In this document: one piece after another, positions 6,870-14,014 of the stretch
Numbering within the stretch: position 1 is the first letter of the stretch
Layout: each line of letters begins with the position of its first letter
Origin: JBCBEX01 sp038528235
Lineage (GTDB): Bacteria; Bacteroidota; Rhodothermia; Rhodothermales; Rubricoccaceae
Direction of reading: 5' to 3'
NCBI GenBank assembly: GCA_038528235.1
Contig: JBCBEX010000065.1
Coordinates: 1 to 24,173 of the forward strand
Length of the DNA: 24,173 bases
The notes under the pieces: model-generated
The model's database searches: none
What the model saw: only the letters and a program-made list of their open reading frames with translations
Told to the model about the DNA's origin: nothing
Position numbers and translations under genes: made by a program

Positions 6870-8330
6870 TCAACGCAGTTCGTCGACTTCGGCTTTGGCA
6901 GCGGCATCAGAGTCGTGCGGGAGGCTTCCACGATGAGCGCGCAGGTAGACGAACGGGGTGTAGGACAGAAAGTCTGAGACCCGAGTCATGTAGATGTCGG
7001 CATCGCGCTCGACCTGGCGAGCGAGGTGGCTCTTCTCCTTGCCTGCGCGCATCAACGGCCCCCAGTTGGGATTGACAAGCGTCGAGGAGGAATGAGCGAG
7101 GGGAGCGATCTCGCTGTCGAGGGCCACGAGTTGGCTGCGTAGGTCCGCCATGTCAGCTTGCAGGTCCTCCAGCGGACGGCGAGTCTGGGGCCCATAGCCG
7201 TTTCGGTTGCGCTGGTGCTCCAGGCGTAGCGCTGAGAAGTCGGCTTCAAGCTGCTCCTTGTGCGCCATCATGTCCGCGAGCGCTGCTTGCCGCGTGTCGA
7301 ACTCGTTGAGCGCCTCGATTTCGTCGGCGAGGCTGCGTAGCACGAGGGCGGTGCGCCAACGAAGCCGACTCTTGGACACGCGCACATCGGCGAAGATGTG
7401 GTCGCCCACGTACAAGATCTCCTCACCAGAGAGACCCAGGGAGCGCTCGACGAGCCCAGCGTTGCCTCCGACGTAGAGCTTGCCCTCGGCGAGTAGTCCA
7501 ACGTTCTCTTGCAAGAGCCCGCGCTCGACATCGACGACTTCGTACGCGGGCGTCGAGGACGCGAAAAAGTCGGGCTTGCGGGCGGCCATGATGGCCACAT
7601 CGAACAGGTCGCGCCACGTCATATCGCCCGGCAGGTGCGGATCGATCGCGTACCGCAGCATCGGCACGGCGTAGCTGACCTCCGAATTGGTAATGAGCAG
7701 CAGCTTCTTCCCCGCGTTCTTTTGGTCGAGGAGCGTCAGTGCGACGTCTGGATCTCGGTCAACAAACTGATCGGGATTGGCGATGATTTCCGCCTTCAGG
7801 ACGCCTTCCAAGTGGGCTTCGTCGATGGCGCGTCGGACGAACCGATAGAGGGCGCCATAGCCCAGCGAGCCACCCTCGACGCTATCCAGGTCGCCGTTAT
7901 CGAGCAGGTCGACGAGTTGCAGGTACAACCCTGCTTCTGAAATCGAAAAGAGGGTGTTCAGGAAGCGCCACCGGGAATTGTCCAGGTCGATGAGCGTCCG
8001 GGCATAGGCGCGGCGCTGTTCATCGTAGGCGAGAGCTTGAGTTCCGTGAAACGCCTTCTTGACATAACCGAAGCGGTTGGCCTTGACTACGTTGCCGAGT
8101 TCGGTGTCTACGATAAGCCCAGGCGTGACGAGGGCTGGATCGAATTCGAGGTGTGCAACCGGCCAGCCACGTTCCACAAGGCGCTGCTGGACGTGGTGGT
8201 AAGCCCGCCCTTCCCATGCCGCGACATGGTAGTGAATGAGCGTGTAGTCCATGTCGTACCCAACCGCTCGGATGCGGCGCAGGTTGAGCGTGCGGTTGCA
8301 GTAGAGGCCTCGGCGGGTGGCGGTCGTCAT
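6870..8330 (-). CDS. HAD-IG superfamily purine 5'-nucleotidase (cN-II-like)
   Basis: 486 aa from ATG 8330. Predicted to dephosphorylate IMP/GMP-type nucleotides in the cytoplasm, like eukaryotic cytosolic 5'-nucleotidase II. HAD motif I is YDMDYTL with nucleophile Asp26 and Asp28. Motif II is LLITNSE (211-217), the motif III Lys is in ARKPDFF (Lys252), and motif IV is YVGDHIFADV (Asp310, Asp315). Residues 335-405 form a charged, heptad-like helical insertion, and the C-terminus WGPLMRAGKEKSHLARQVE is shared with this family. The open frame extends 52 codons upstream, but those residues are Arg/Gly-rich and unlike the family, so ATG 8330 is preferred; it leads straight to the YCNRTLNLRRIRAVGYDMD block. 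It lies 101 bp after the histidine kinase and 85 bp before trkH. Substrate preference is inferred from family only. Confidence 0.93.
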   Translation of the reverse strand: MTTATRRGLYCNRTLNLRRIRAVGYDMDYTLIHYHVAAWEGRAYHHVQQRLVERGWPVAHLEFDPALVTPGLIVDTELGNVVKANRFGYVKKAFHGTQALAYDEQRRAYARTLIDLDNSRWRFLNTLFSISEAGLYLQLVDLLDNGDLDSVEGGSLGYGALYRFVRRAIDEAHLEGVLKAEIIANPDQFVDRDPDVALTLLDQKNAGKKLLLITNSEVSYAVPMLRYAIDPHLPGDMTWRDLFDVAIMAARKPDFFASSTPAYEVVDVERGLLQENVGLLAEGKLYVGGNAGLVERSLGLSGEEILYVGDHIFADVRVSKSRLRWRTALVLRSLADEIEALNEFDTRQAALADMMAHKEQLEADFSALRLEHQRNRNGYGPQTRRPLEDLQADMADLRSQLVALDSEIAPLAHSSSTLVNPNWGPLMRAGKEKSHLARQVERDADIYMTRVSDFLSYTPFVYLRAHRGSLPHDSDAAAKAEVDELR

Positions 8331-8363
8331 GGGCGAAACAGAGTTGAACGTAGTCACAACGAT

Positions 8364-8371
8364 CCAAGCTA
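8364..8371 (-). promoter_or_regulatory. Candidate -7 promoter element for the 5'-nucleotidase gene
   Basis: The minus strand reads TAGCTTGG 33 nt ahead of the ATG at 8330. It matches TAnnTTnG, but no clear -33 partner is seen. If real, the nucleotidase is expressed separately from the kinase gene upstream. Confidence 0.28.
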
Positions 8372-8431
8372 ACACGCCGGACCGGCATGGATGCACGAGC
8401 AACCGATTCGCCAGGTTGCCCCCCAACCTGA

Positions 8432-10489
8432 CTAGGCCTCGGCGGCCTCCGCCTCGCGCAGGTGCGTGCACACCGCCCGGCCGCATTCAACGAGCGCGTC
8501 GAGGCGGGTGCCAAAGTCCGGAGACGGATGTGCTTGTGTCCCACGCATCAGAGCGTCGGCTTCCTCGTCGAGGCCGTGTGCAATCACCTCCAGACGGTCG
8601 AGGCCAACCATCCGCAGCGAAGGCCGGACTTTGTGGGTGAGGAGGCGCACCGTTTCCCAGTCGGCAGCCTCATGTGCCGCACCAACGGCTGCCACAACTC
8701 GGTCCGTTTGGACGATGAACGTCTCCAGGAGGTGCTGGGCAAAGGCCTCGTCTCCCATCGCATGAACCTGAAGCAAGTCCAGATCGAGCGCAGCCAGCAT
8801 CTGCGATGGCGTTGGCAGCGCCTTAGGCGCCGCGTCCGTCGTCACCGTTGGATGATGAATGGCGGCTCGAGTCTCGGAGGTGCTGACACTTGAACGACCC
8901 GGAGCGACGTGGGGAGCGGTAGCGGCACCCATGAGGTGCGCACGCAGCCGAGCCAGCAAGTGCTCGGGGACGAACGGCTTGCCGATATAATCGTCCATGC
9001 CAGCCGCGAAGACGGCATCGCGCTCTTCGGTCCCCGTGGCCGCCGTGAGCGCCAGAATCGGTAGGGTGCCGGTGGGGGGCGCCAGCGAACGGATAGCGCG
9101 GGTCGCCTCTAGCCCGTCCAACACTGGCATCTGGATGTCCATAATGACCAGGTCGAGCACGGGCCGACTGGTATCCTCCGCGCGAGCTACAGCCTCCGCG
9201 CCATCCTCGGCCATCTCCACAGACGCGCCCCAGCTGTGTAGGAGCCGCTCCACAAGCATGCGGTTAAGCGGGTGGTCGTCCACGACCAAGATCCTGTAGC
9301 CAGCCAGCGCATCGGGCGAAGCTTCTTCGACGACAGCGGCGGGCGTCGCGCGCACCGGGGCTTGTTTGTAGTCGGCTGCCTCGTCGGTCGGGAAAGAGAG
9401 CCTGACCGTGAACGTCGAACCCATGCCGAGGGCACTTACAAGTGTCACGGTCCCGCCTTGTTGTTCAACGATCTGGCGTACGATCGCGAGGCCTAGACCA
9501 GTTCGCCCAGCACTCGCCGCTGCTCTCACATGAGCCATGGGGTCAAAGAGGCGAGCTTGCTGAAGGGGGTCGATTCCGATGCCTGTGTCCTTCACGTCGA
9601 AGCAGCAGAACACCCGCCCGCCCTGGATCCGTTCCTGTCTGACGCGTAGAGTGATCGCTCCCTCATGCGTAAACATGAAGGCGTTGTCGAGCAAGTTTTC
9701 GAGGACTTGCTGGAGCCTCGTGGGATCTCCGAGGAGCATGCGAGGCATGTCCTCAACCTCCGCCGTGAACGCAAGGTCGCGAGCCTCCGCCTCAGAGACG
9801 TACCGTGCCCGGACTGACTCTACGAGCGCATAGAGGTCAAACTGGTCAGTTGCAAACGTCGTCGCGCCGGTCTCGAGGCGGGAGAAGTCGAGGACATCGG
9901 TGAGCAAGTCAAGCAGGTGATCGACGGAGCGTCGCAGCGCGTGCACTAGCTCTTCTTGCCCAGCATCGAGATCCGTGTCGGCAAGAAGGTGTGCCATCCC
10001 AACGACCGCGTTCATCGGGGTCTTGATCTCGTGGCTCATCGCCGAGACGAAGTTGAGCCGGACCTGCTCCGCGTGCTCGGCGAGTTGCTCCGCCTGCAGT
10101 GTCGCCTCAGCAGCACGCGCGCTTTCTGTCGCATCGTGGAAGTGCCACAAGCGTCCGCTACTAGTCCCATCGCGCTCGATGAGCTCCTCGTGCTTGAGCC
10201 GAAACGTGCGCCCGTCGGCAAGACTAAGGAGCACTCCATTCGCACACGGTGCCTGTGCTGCGGTGGCAGGTTGGATGGCTTCGAGTAGCAGAGTCGGCTG
10301 TGCAAACTGGGGGGCGATCCAGTCGAACACATCGGCCAGCGTCCGTTGCCTACCCTCACGTTCTGCCTCGTCACACAGAAAAGTCTCGCAGAACGAGGCA
10401 CTCAGGGCGCACACTTCGCCCTCGGCGCTTTCAAGCGCCGCGGGATAAGGCAACACGCGGACGAGCACGTCAGTCGATGGGGTGGGCAT
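8432..10489 (-). CDS. Soluble hybrid histidine kinase with receiver and HPt domains
   Basis: 685 aa with no transmembrane segment. An N-terminal sensor (1-125) ends in a degenerate PAS/PAC-like stretch (LADGRTFRLKHEEL...GRLWHFHDATE). HisKA follows with phospho-acceptor His153 in SAMSHEIKTPMN. The HATPase_c domain has an N-box with Asn265 and Asn269, G1 DTGIGID (301-307) and G2 GRTGLGLAIV (328-337). A receiver spans about 398-520 with acidic pair Asp404/405, phospho-site Asp451 (IMDIQMPVLDG), Thr482 and Lys504. A C-terminal HPt carries His619 in THKVRPSLRMVGL. The layout supports an internal His-Asp-His relay, as in BarA/ArcB, ending in an unknown response regulator. The N-box has Met272 where Lys is usual (NAFMFT). 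The frame extends 123 codons upstream, but those residues have no sensor-like features, so ATG 10489 is chosen. The signal and output are unknown. Confidence 0.94.
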   Translation of the reverse strand: MPTPSTDVLVRVLPYPAALESAEGEVCALSASFCETFLCDEAEREGRQRTLADVFDWIAPQFAQPTLLLEAIQPATAAQAPCANGVLLSLADGRTFRLKHEELIERDGTSSGRLWHFHDATESARAAEATLQAEQLAEHAEQVRLNFVSAMSHEIKTPMNAVVGMAHLLADTDLDAGQEELVHALRRSVDHLLDLLTDVLDFSRLETGATTFATDQFDLYALVESVRARYVSEAEARDLAFTAEVEDMPRMLLGDPTRLQQVLENLLDNAFMFTHEGAITLRVRQERIQGGRVFCCFDVKDTGIGIDPLQQARLFDPMAHVRAAASAGRTGLGLAIVRQIVEQQGGTVTLVSALGMGSTFTVRLSFPTDEAADYKQAPVRATPAAVVEEASPDALAGYRILVVDDHPLNRMLVERLLHSWGASVEMAEDGAEAVARAEDTSRPVLDLVIMDIQMPVLDGLEATRAIRSLAPPTGTLPILALTAATGTEERDAVFAAGMDDYIGKPFVPEHLLARLRAHLMGAATAPHVAPGRSSVSTSETRAAIHHPTVTTDAAPKALPTPSQMLAALDLDLLQVHAMGDEAFAQHLLETFIVQTDRVVAAVGAAHEAADWETVRLLTHKVRPSLRMVGLDRLEVIAHGLDEEADALMRGTQAHPSPDFGTRLDALVECGRAVCTHLREAEAAEA

Positions 10490-11118
10490 CGTGGCGGGCT
10501 GGTGTCGTCGAGAAGATGGGAGCAGGGTAGTTCTGGCACAGCCGCCGTGGATTAACGGGTGTATGACCCGAACGCGCAGCGAATCGTGGGGGGTGCCAAC
10601 GTATCGGTACAACAGGCAAGCATTGCGCCAAGAAGCTACCGTGCTCGTCCGGGTCGAGTTGCTAGCCGCTCGGATTTCCCGTGGGCCGCTTCTTGAATTT
10701 GGTGTGGCTTTAGGTCGCCGTTGTAACCTAGCAACTAGCTCCTCTTCGAATCCTAGGCTGAATTCGGAACACAAATCCCTGTAGAGCCATTGCAGCCCTG
10801 ATTCTGTCGCGCTCAGCGGGATGTGGCAGTGCCCCGTCACATCAGGCAATGCACACAAGGCGATGTCTAAGCAGAGCTTCCAAACCGTGCGTCAACGCTC
10901 CGCTTCCGCACCGACGGTTTCCGCCAGCCACCCCACGTTGCCACCTGCTCCGCTGCTTTTGTACCGACCATGCGCGTGAGCTTTTTGGCTCGGTCGCTGA
11001 TGCGGACTTGGCTTGCACGCACGCTTTCCCCGCTTTGTGCAGCGCTGCAGGTGTATGACGCCCCACCGCGCGTTTTGACGCTCCTCTCTCCACCGTTTGC
11101 CCACCTATAAACACGCCG
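10490..11118. other. Long divergent intergenic region between histidine kinase and sigma factor genes
   Basis: 629 bp without a convincing gene on either strand. Short open frames here have no recognisable motif or signal. It must carry the promoters of both divergent genes, but I find no clean Bacteroidota promoter. A loose candidate toward the sigma gene is TTTTG at 10957-10961, 20 nt, then a T-rich box at 10982-10988. A small hairpin (CGGGT/ACCCG) sits near 10556-10570 and a larger one at 10882-10920. The length suggests a long leader or multiple control sites. Confidence 0.6.
10882..10920 (+). other. Inverted repeat / RNA hairpin candidate upstream of the sigma factor gene
   Basis: AAACCGT at 10882-10888 is the exact reverse complement of ACGGTTT at 10914-10920. 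An alternative pairing extends the stem as AAACC-GTGCG against CGCAC-(4-nt bulge)-GGTTT. It lies about 200 nt before the sigma factor ATG. It could be a leader RNA stem or an operator. There is no U tract, so a terminator is unlikely. Confidence 0.35.
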
Positions 11119-11958
11119 ATGTACGTGCCTCGCTCCCAGCGGATGCTGGACCAATACCTCCACGAGATCAGTCAAGTCTCGCTGCTTACACCTGACGAGG
11201 AGGTCGATCTAGCCCGCCGGATCAAGCAAGGCGACGAGATCGCACTGCACAAGCTTGTACGCGCCAACCTCCGCTTCGTGGTCTCGGTGGCCAAGAAATA
11301 CCAAGGGCAAGGGCTGAGTCTGGCCGATCTCATTTCAGAAGGCAACTACGGCCTCGTAAAGGCAGCCCGCCGCTTCGACGAGACACGCGGTTTCAAGTTC
11401 ATCTCCTACGCGGTGTGGTGGGTTCGCCAGTCGATCCTGAAGGCACTCAGCGACCACGCTCGTACGGTGCGCCTTCCCCAGAATCGCATTGGCACGCTCT
11501 CAAAGATGCGCAAGGCCAGCGACCGGCTCGCCCAGAAGCACGGACGCCGTCCCAACATCGAAGAACTCGCCGACGAGTTGGAGATCAAGGAGACTAAGGT
11601 GCTCGAAGGCATGCAGCACGCCCGCCGCTCGCTCTCCGTCGATGCTCCGTTCTCGGACGACAACGGCAACTCGCTCCTTGACGTGCTGCCCGACGCCGAG
11701 CAGGAGGCCCCCGACGAAGAGCTGACGGCGGAATCGGTCAAGATCGATGTGGAGCGTGTGCTCTCGATGCTCTCTCCTCGCGAGGCAGAAATCACACGGC
11801 TCTATTTCGGCCTCGGCGACGAGCGCCCGCAGACGCTACAGGCTCTCGGCGAGCGGTTCGGCCTCACCCGTGAGCGCGTGCGCCAGATCAAGGAGAAGGC
11901 ACTGCGCAAGCTCCGCCAGAAGCGCTGCCGCGAGGAACTCGAGATGTACGTCGGCTAG
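11119..11958 (+). CDS. RNA polymerase sigma-70 factor, RpoD/SigA-type without region 1.1
   Basis: 279 aa. Region 1.2 (MLDQYLHEISQVSLLTPDEE, about 9-28) and region 2 (LVRANLRFVVSVAKKYQG, then DLISEGNYGLVKAARRFDE and GFKFISYAVWWVRQSI, about 46-107) are clear. Region 3 runs from about 120 to 200 (PQNRIGTLSKM, SVDAPFSD). Region 4 (215-270) has LSPREAEITRLYFGLG and the helix-turn-helix FGLTRERVRQIKEKALRKL. It lacks region 1.1, as Bacteroidota primary sigma factors do. The usual Bacteroidota leader (starting MRQLKITK) is missing here: the protein begins MYVPRSQRMLDQYL. It may therefore be a second, group-2-like paralogue rather than the housekeeping factor. Only the whole genome can tell. It is monocistronic, with a long leader region upstream and a strong hairpin downstream. 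Confidence 0.95.
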   Translation: MYVPRSQRMLDQYLHEISQVSLLTPDEEVDLARRIKQGDEIALHKLVRANLRFVVSVAKKYQGQGLSLADLISEGNYGLVKAARRFDETRGFKFISYAVWWVRQSILKALSDHARTVRLPQNRIGTLSKMRKASDRLAQKHGRRPNIEELADELEIKETKVLEGMQHARRSLSVDAPFSDDNGNSLLDVLPDAEQEAPDEELTAESVKIDVERVLSMLSPREAEITRLYFGLGDERPQTLQALGERFGLTRERVRQIKEKALRKLRQKRCREELEMYVG

Positions 11959-11980
11959 GTCTCAGGCTACACCCACTGAA

Positions 11981-12014
11981 AGCGGCCCGCCCCGATTGCT
12001 CGGGGCGGGCCGCT
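11981..12014 (+). terminator. Perfect 15-bp GC-rich hairpin after the sigma factor gene
   Basis: AGCGGCCCGCCCCGA (11981-11995), loop TTGC, then the exact complement (12000-12014). It starts 22 bp after the sigma stop codon and 60 bp from the convergent gene end. There is no U tract on either strand, so if it terminates it does so by stem strength or with help. Being symmetrical, it could act in both directions. Confidence 0.75.
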
Positions 12015-12073
12015 CGCTTGGGGCCGTAGGCGTCCTTCCTCCGTACGCCAGGCACCCGTTCAGAAGACTACGC

Positions 12074-12541
12074 CTAGCGACGGGCGAGCATCTCCGAGGC
12101 CTCAGGAATCGGGCTGCGGGTCACCGTCACCAGCTGGCCGTGCTTCCAGGTGAGGCGAAGCGTCACAGACGCCTTGGCAAAGTGAACACGTGCGTAGGTG
12201 TACGTGCGATCGAGGGTAGCCGGAGCTGCGCCTACCGTTTCGTGAGACTGGTAGCGTCCCGTCTCAGACGTGGTGGCGAGTGCGAACCGAGAAAAGTCGC
12301 CCGTGGCACGGTCCGGAGAGTAGGCCTGCTCAGCCACCGCAACCGGATTCGACCAGAGCATGGCTAGCACGACGTCGGTCTGGTCGAGCAGGGCAAGCGT
12401 CGAGGCTGCCGTGACCGAGGTTGGAAGCGCCTGGCTCCCGTCGAACGAGATAGAGGAGAGAGCGCTGTTTTGGGCGAGGGTGGCCGGGACAAACAGGAGA
12501 GCAGCGATCAGAGCGACGGGGCGGAATGATTGGGCGGTCAT
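12074..12541 (-). CDS. Secreted protein of unknown function
   Basis: 155 aa from an ATG. Residues 1-23 are a Sec signal peptide (basic/polar start, then ALIAALLFVPATLA) with likely cleavage before Gln24. The mature part, about 132 residues, has one early helix-like stretch (STLALLDQTDVVLAML). A beta-rich, sorting-domain-free C-terminal half follows (TYTYARVHFAKASVTLRLTW, VTVTRSPIPE). No lipobox, T9SS tail or catalytic motif is visible, so it is probably periplasmic. It is the last gene of the minus-strand run and converges on the sigma factor gene across the strong hairpin. I do not recognise the family. The size and a helix followed by beta strands loosely resemble small NTF2-like secreted proteins, but this is speculative. 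Confidence 0.75.
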   Translation of the reverse strand: MTAQSFRPVALIAALLFVPATLAQNSALSSISFDGSQALPTSVTAASTLALLDQTDVVLAMLWSNPVAVAEQAYSPDRATGDFSRFALATTSETGRYQSHETVGAAPATLDRTYTYARVHFAKASVTLRLTWKHGQLVTVTRSPIPEASEMLARR

Positions 12542-12708
12542 GAGAACGAGAGGTTGTGTGGTTGTGGACTCCTCTCACGCTACGGCGCCTTTTCTGGGGA
12601 GTTGTCCATGTTGCGTCGCGCTACGTCAAGCGCGCGTCCGCAGGTGTCACCAGATGTCTCGATGCCCGTTCAGGTGTAACTCGTGCGCTCAGCCACGCCC
12701 CACTGCGT

Positions 12709-12837
12709 CTACGGAGCAAGCTCAGGCATGAGCGTCCAAAGCAGCAGCACCGTCGCCAGAAGCGCGATCAAGAACGCGCCCAAGGACTGGAGTAGCGAGC
12801 CTTTGCGGGACGCACGCGATGATCGGGAGCGGGGCAT
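12709..12837 (-). CDS. Small single-helix membrane protein (42 aa) downstream of signal peptidase genes
   Basis: The frame from the ATG at 12837 encodes 42 residues. A strongly basic, Ser-rich N-terminus (MPRSRSSRASRKGS) is followed by one membrane helix (LLQSLGAFLIALLATVLLLW) and a short tail (TLMPELAP). The positive-inside rule predicts a cytoplasmic N-terminus. It starts 80 bp after the stop of the signal peptidase gene on the same strand, so it may belong to that transcript. The frame is open further upstream, but that extension overlaps the end of the lepB gene and shows no sense features. Its amphipathic layout argues against chance, but homologues were not checked. Function unknown. 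Confidence 0.5.
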   Translation of the reverse strand: MPRSRSSRASRKGSLLQSLGAFLIALLATVLLLWTLMPELAP

Positions 12838-12916
12838 ACCTACGAGATAGCAGGCTTGGAAGCGGCGACGGGCCGTTGTTATCGGCAGACCAACGCAGCT
12901 CTTTACGGCGGCTCTC

Positions 12917-14014
12917 CTAGCGCACCCAGCGCCCGACGCGTCCCCACCGGATCCCCTCCGGACCTGTGGACACGTGGACAAACACCGCCTTACCAATGAG
13001 GTGATTGCTTGGTACAAAGCCCCAGACACGGCTGTCGCTGGACTGGTCTCGATTGTCACCTAGCACAAAGAAGTAGTCTTGCTCGAAGGTGTAGGTAGGT
13101 TGTACTTCGCCGTCTACTGAGAACGAACCGTCGGGCTGCCGGTCGACCACGCGCGCCTCGTAGTCTTCAACGATGGGCGCTAGGTGAGCCCAAGTCTCGT
13201 CGTTGAGCGGGACAGTGGCTCCCGCTTGCGGCACGACGAGCGGGCCATAGGAGTCGAGCGTGAAGCCGCTGCCAAACGGATAGACACCACCACGGGCACC
13301 CTGCGGCTGTCGCAGCAGTGTCACGGCGGCGACGGCCTCGGCCGCACGGAGCGCCTCGGCCTGCCCCACGGTTGCAGCGATGCGGAAGCGGCCGCGCCCG
13401 AGCGCTTCCGGCGCGCTCGATAGGGACGGCGCGTCGAAGGTGCGTGCCCGCTCGTCTTCCAGTTCGACGATCCAGTCAAACTGCAACGCGCTCGGTACCA
13501 CAGCAGGCGTACCGTTGACGAAGACTTGCTTGTCCACGATGCGAATCGTGTCACCGGGTAAGCCAACGGCGCGCTTCACAAACGGCATCCGTTGGTCGAT
13601 CGGTCCGGGCTGTCGTGGCTGGTTGAACACGACGACATCGCCGTGATGCACGGCGCTAAACCCGGGAAGACGCCAGCCGGGCAATTCGACGCCTTCAAGC
13701 GTCCAGTCAGAGAAGGGAACACGGAGGGTTATCGGGAGGCGCGGGCCGTAGTGCACCTTGGACACCAGCACATGGTCGCCTGGCAGCAGCGTACCCGCCA
13801 TCGATGGAGTCGGGATGCGATAGGGCTCCAACACGAACACACGCAACAGCACGGCTACGAGCAGCGCCAAAAGGATCAGGCGCACCCATCCAACACGTCT
13901 TCGCGCTTTAAGCTTGCGCTCTGACTGGCCCCGTTCCGACTGGCCCCGTGGTAGGTCCATGGAAGCGTCGGCAGGCCCTCTGGAAGCCGCGTCATCCATC
14001 TCAGCGCCGCTCAC
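12917..14014 (-). CDS. lepB: Signal peptidase I, downstream tandem copy
   Basis: 365 aa. Membrane-anchored Ser-Lys protease that removes Sec signal peptides on the outer face of the inner membrane. A basic, polar N-terminus (1-42) containing a duplicated GQSER unit is followed by one helix (about 44-62) and box B with nucleophile Ser71 (RIPTPSMAGTL). Box D has the general-base Lys147 (PFVKRAVGLPGD), and box E VLGDNRDQSSDSRVWGFVP lies near the C-terminus. The roughly 160-residue insert between boxes D and E is typical of Bacteroidota enzymes. The start is GTG 14014, overlapping the upstream lepB stop as GTGA; an ATG five codons later (13999) is an alternative. All catalytic residues are present, so both copies look active. 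Confidence 0.95.
   Translation of the reverse strand: MSGAEMDDAASRGPADASMDLPRGQSERGQSERKLKARRRVGWVRLILLALLVAVLLRVFVLEPYRIPTPSMAGTLLPGDHVLVSKVHYGPRLPITLRVPFSDWTLEGVELPGWRLPGFSAVHHGDVVVFNQPRQPGPIDQRMPFVKRAVGLPGDTIRIVDKQVFVNGTPAVVPSALQFDWIVELEDERARTFDAPSLSSAPEALGRGRFRIAATVGQAEALRAAEAVAAVTLLRQPQGARGGVYPFGSGFTLDSYGPLVVPQAGATVPLNDETWAHLAPIVEDYEARVVDRQPDGSFSVDGEVQPTYTFEQDYFFVLGDNRDQSSDSRVWGFVPSNHLIGKAVFVHVSTGPEGIRWGRVGRWVR

Noticed and set aside
6870..8330. Helical insertion in the 5'-nucleotidase considered as a novel fusion
   Set aside because: Members of the HAD-IG nucleotidase family commonly carry this charged helical region, so it is expected.
10735..10760. TTCGAATCC at 10745-10753 resembling a tRNA T-loop
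   Set aside because: The flanking five bases on each side do not pair, and no acceptor or anticodon arm is present on either strand.
10490..10858. Upstream in-frame extension of the histidine kinase (123 codons)
   Set aside because: The residues have no domain or sensor features and the composition differs from the kinase. The ATG at 10489 is a natural start.
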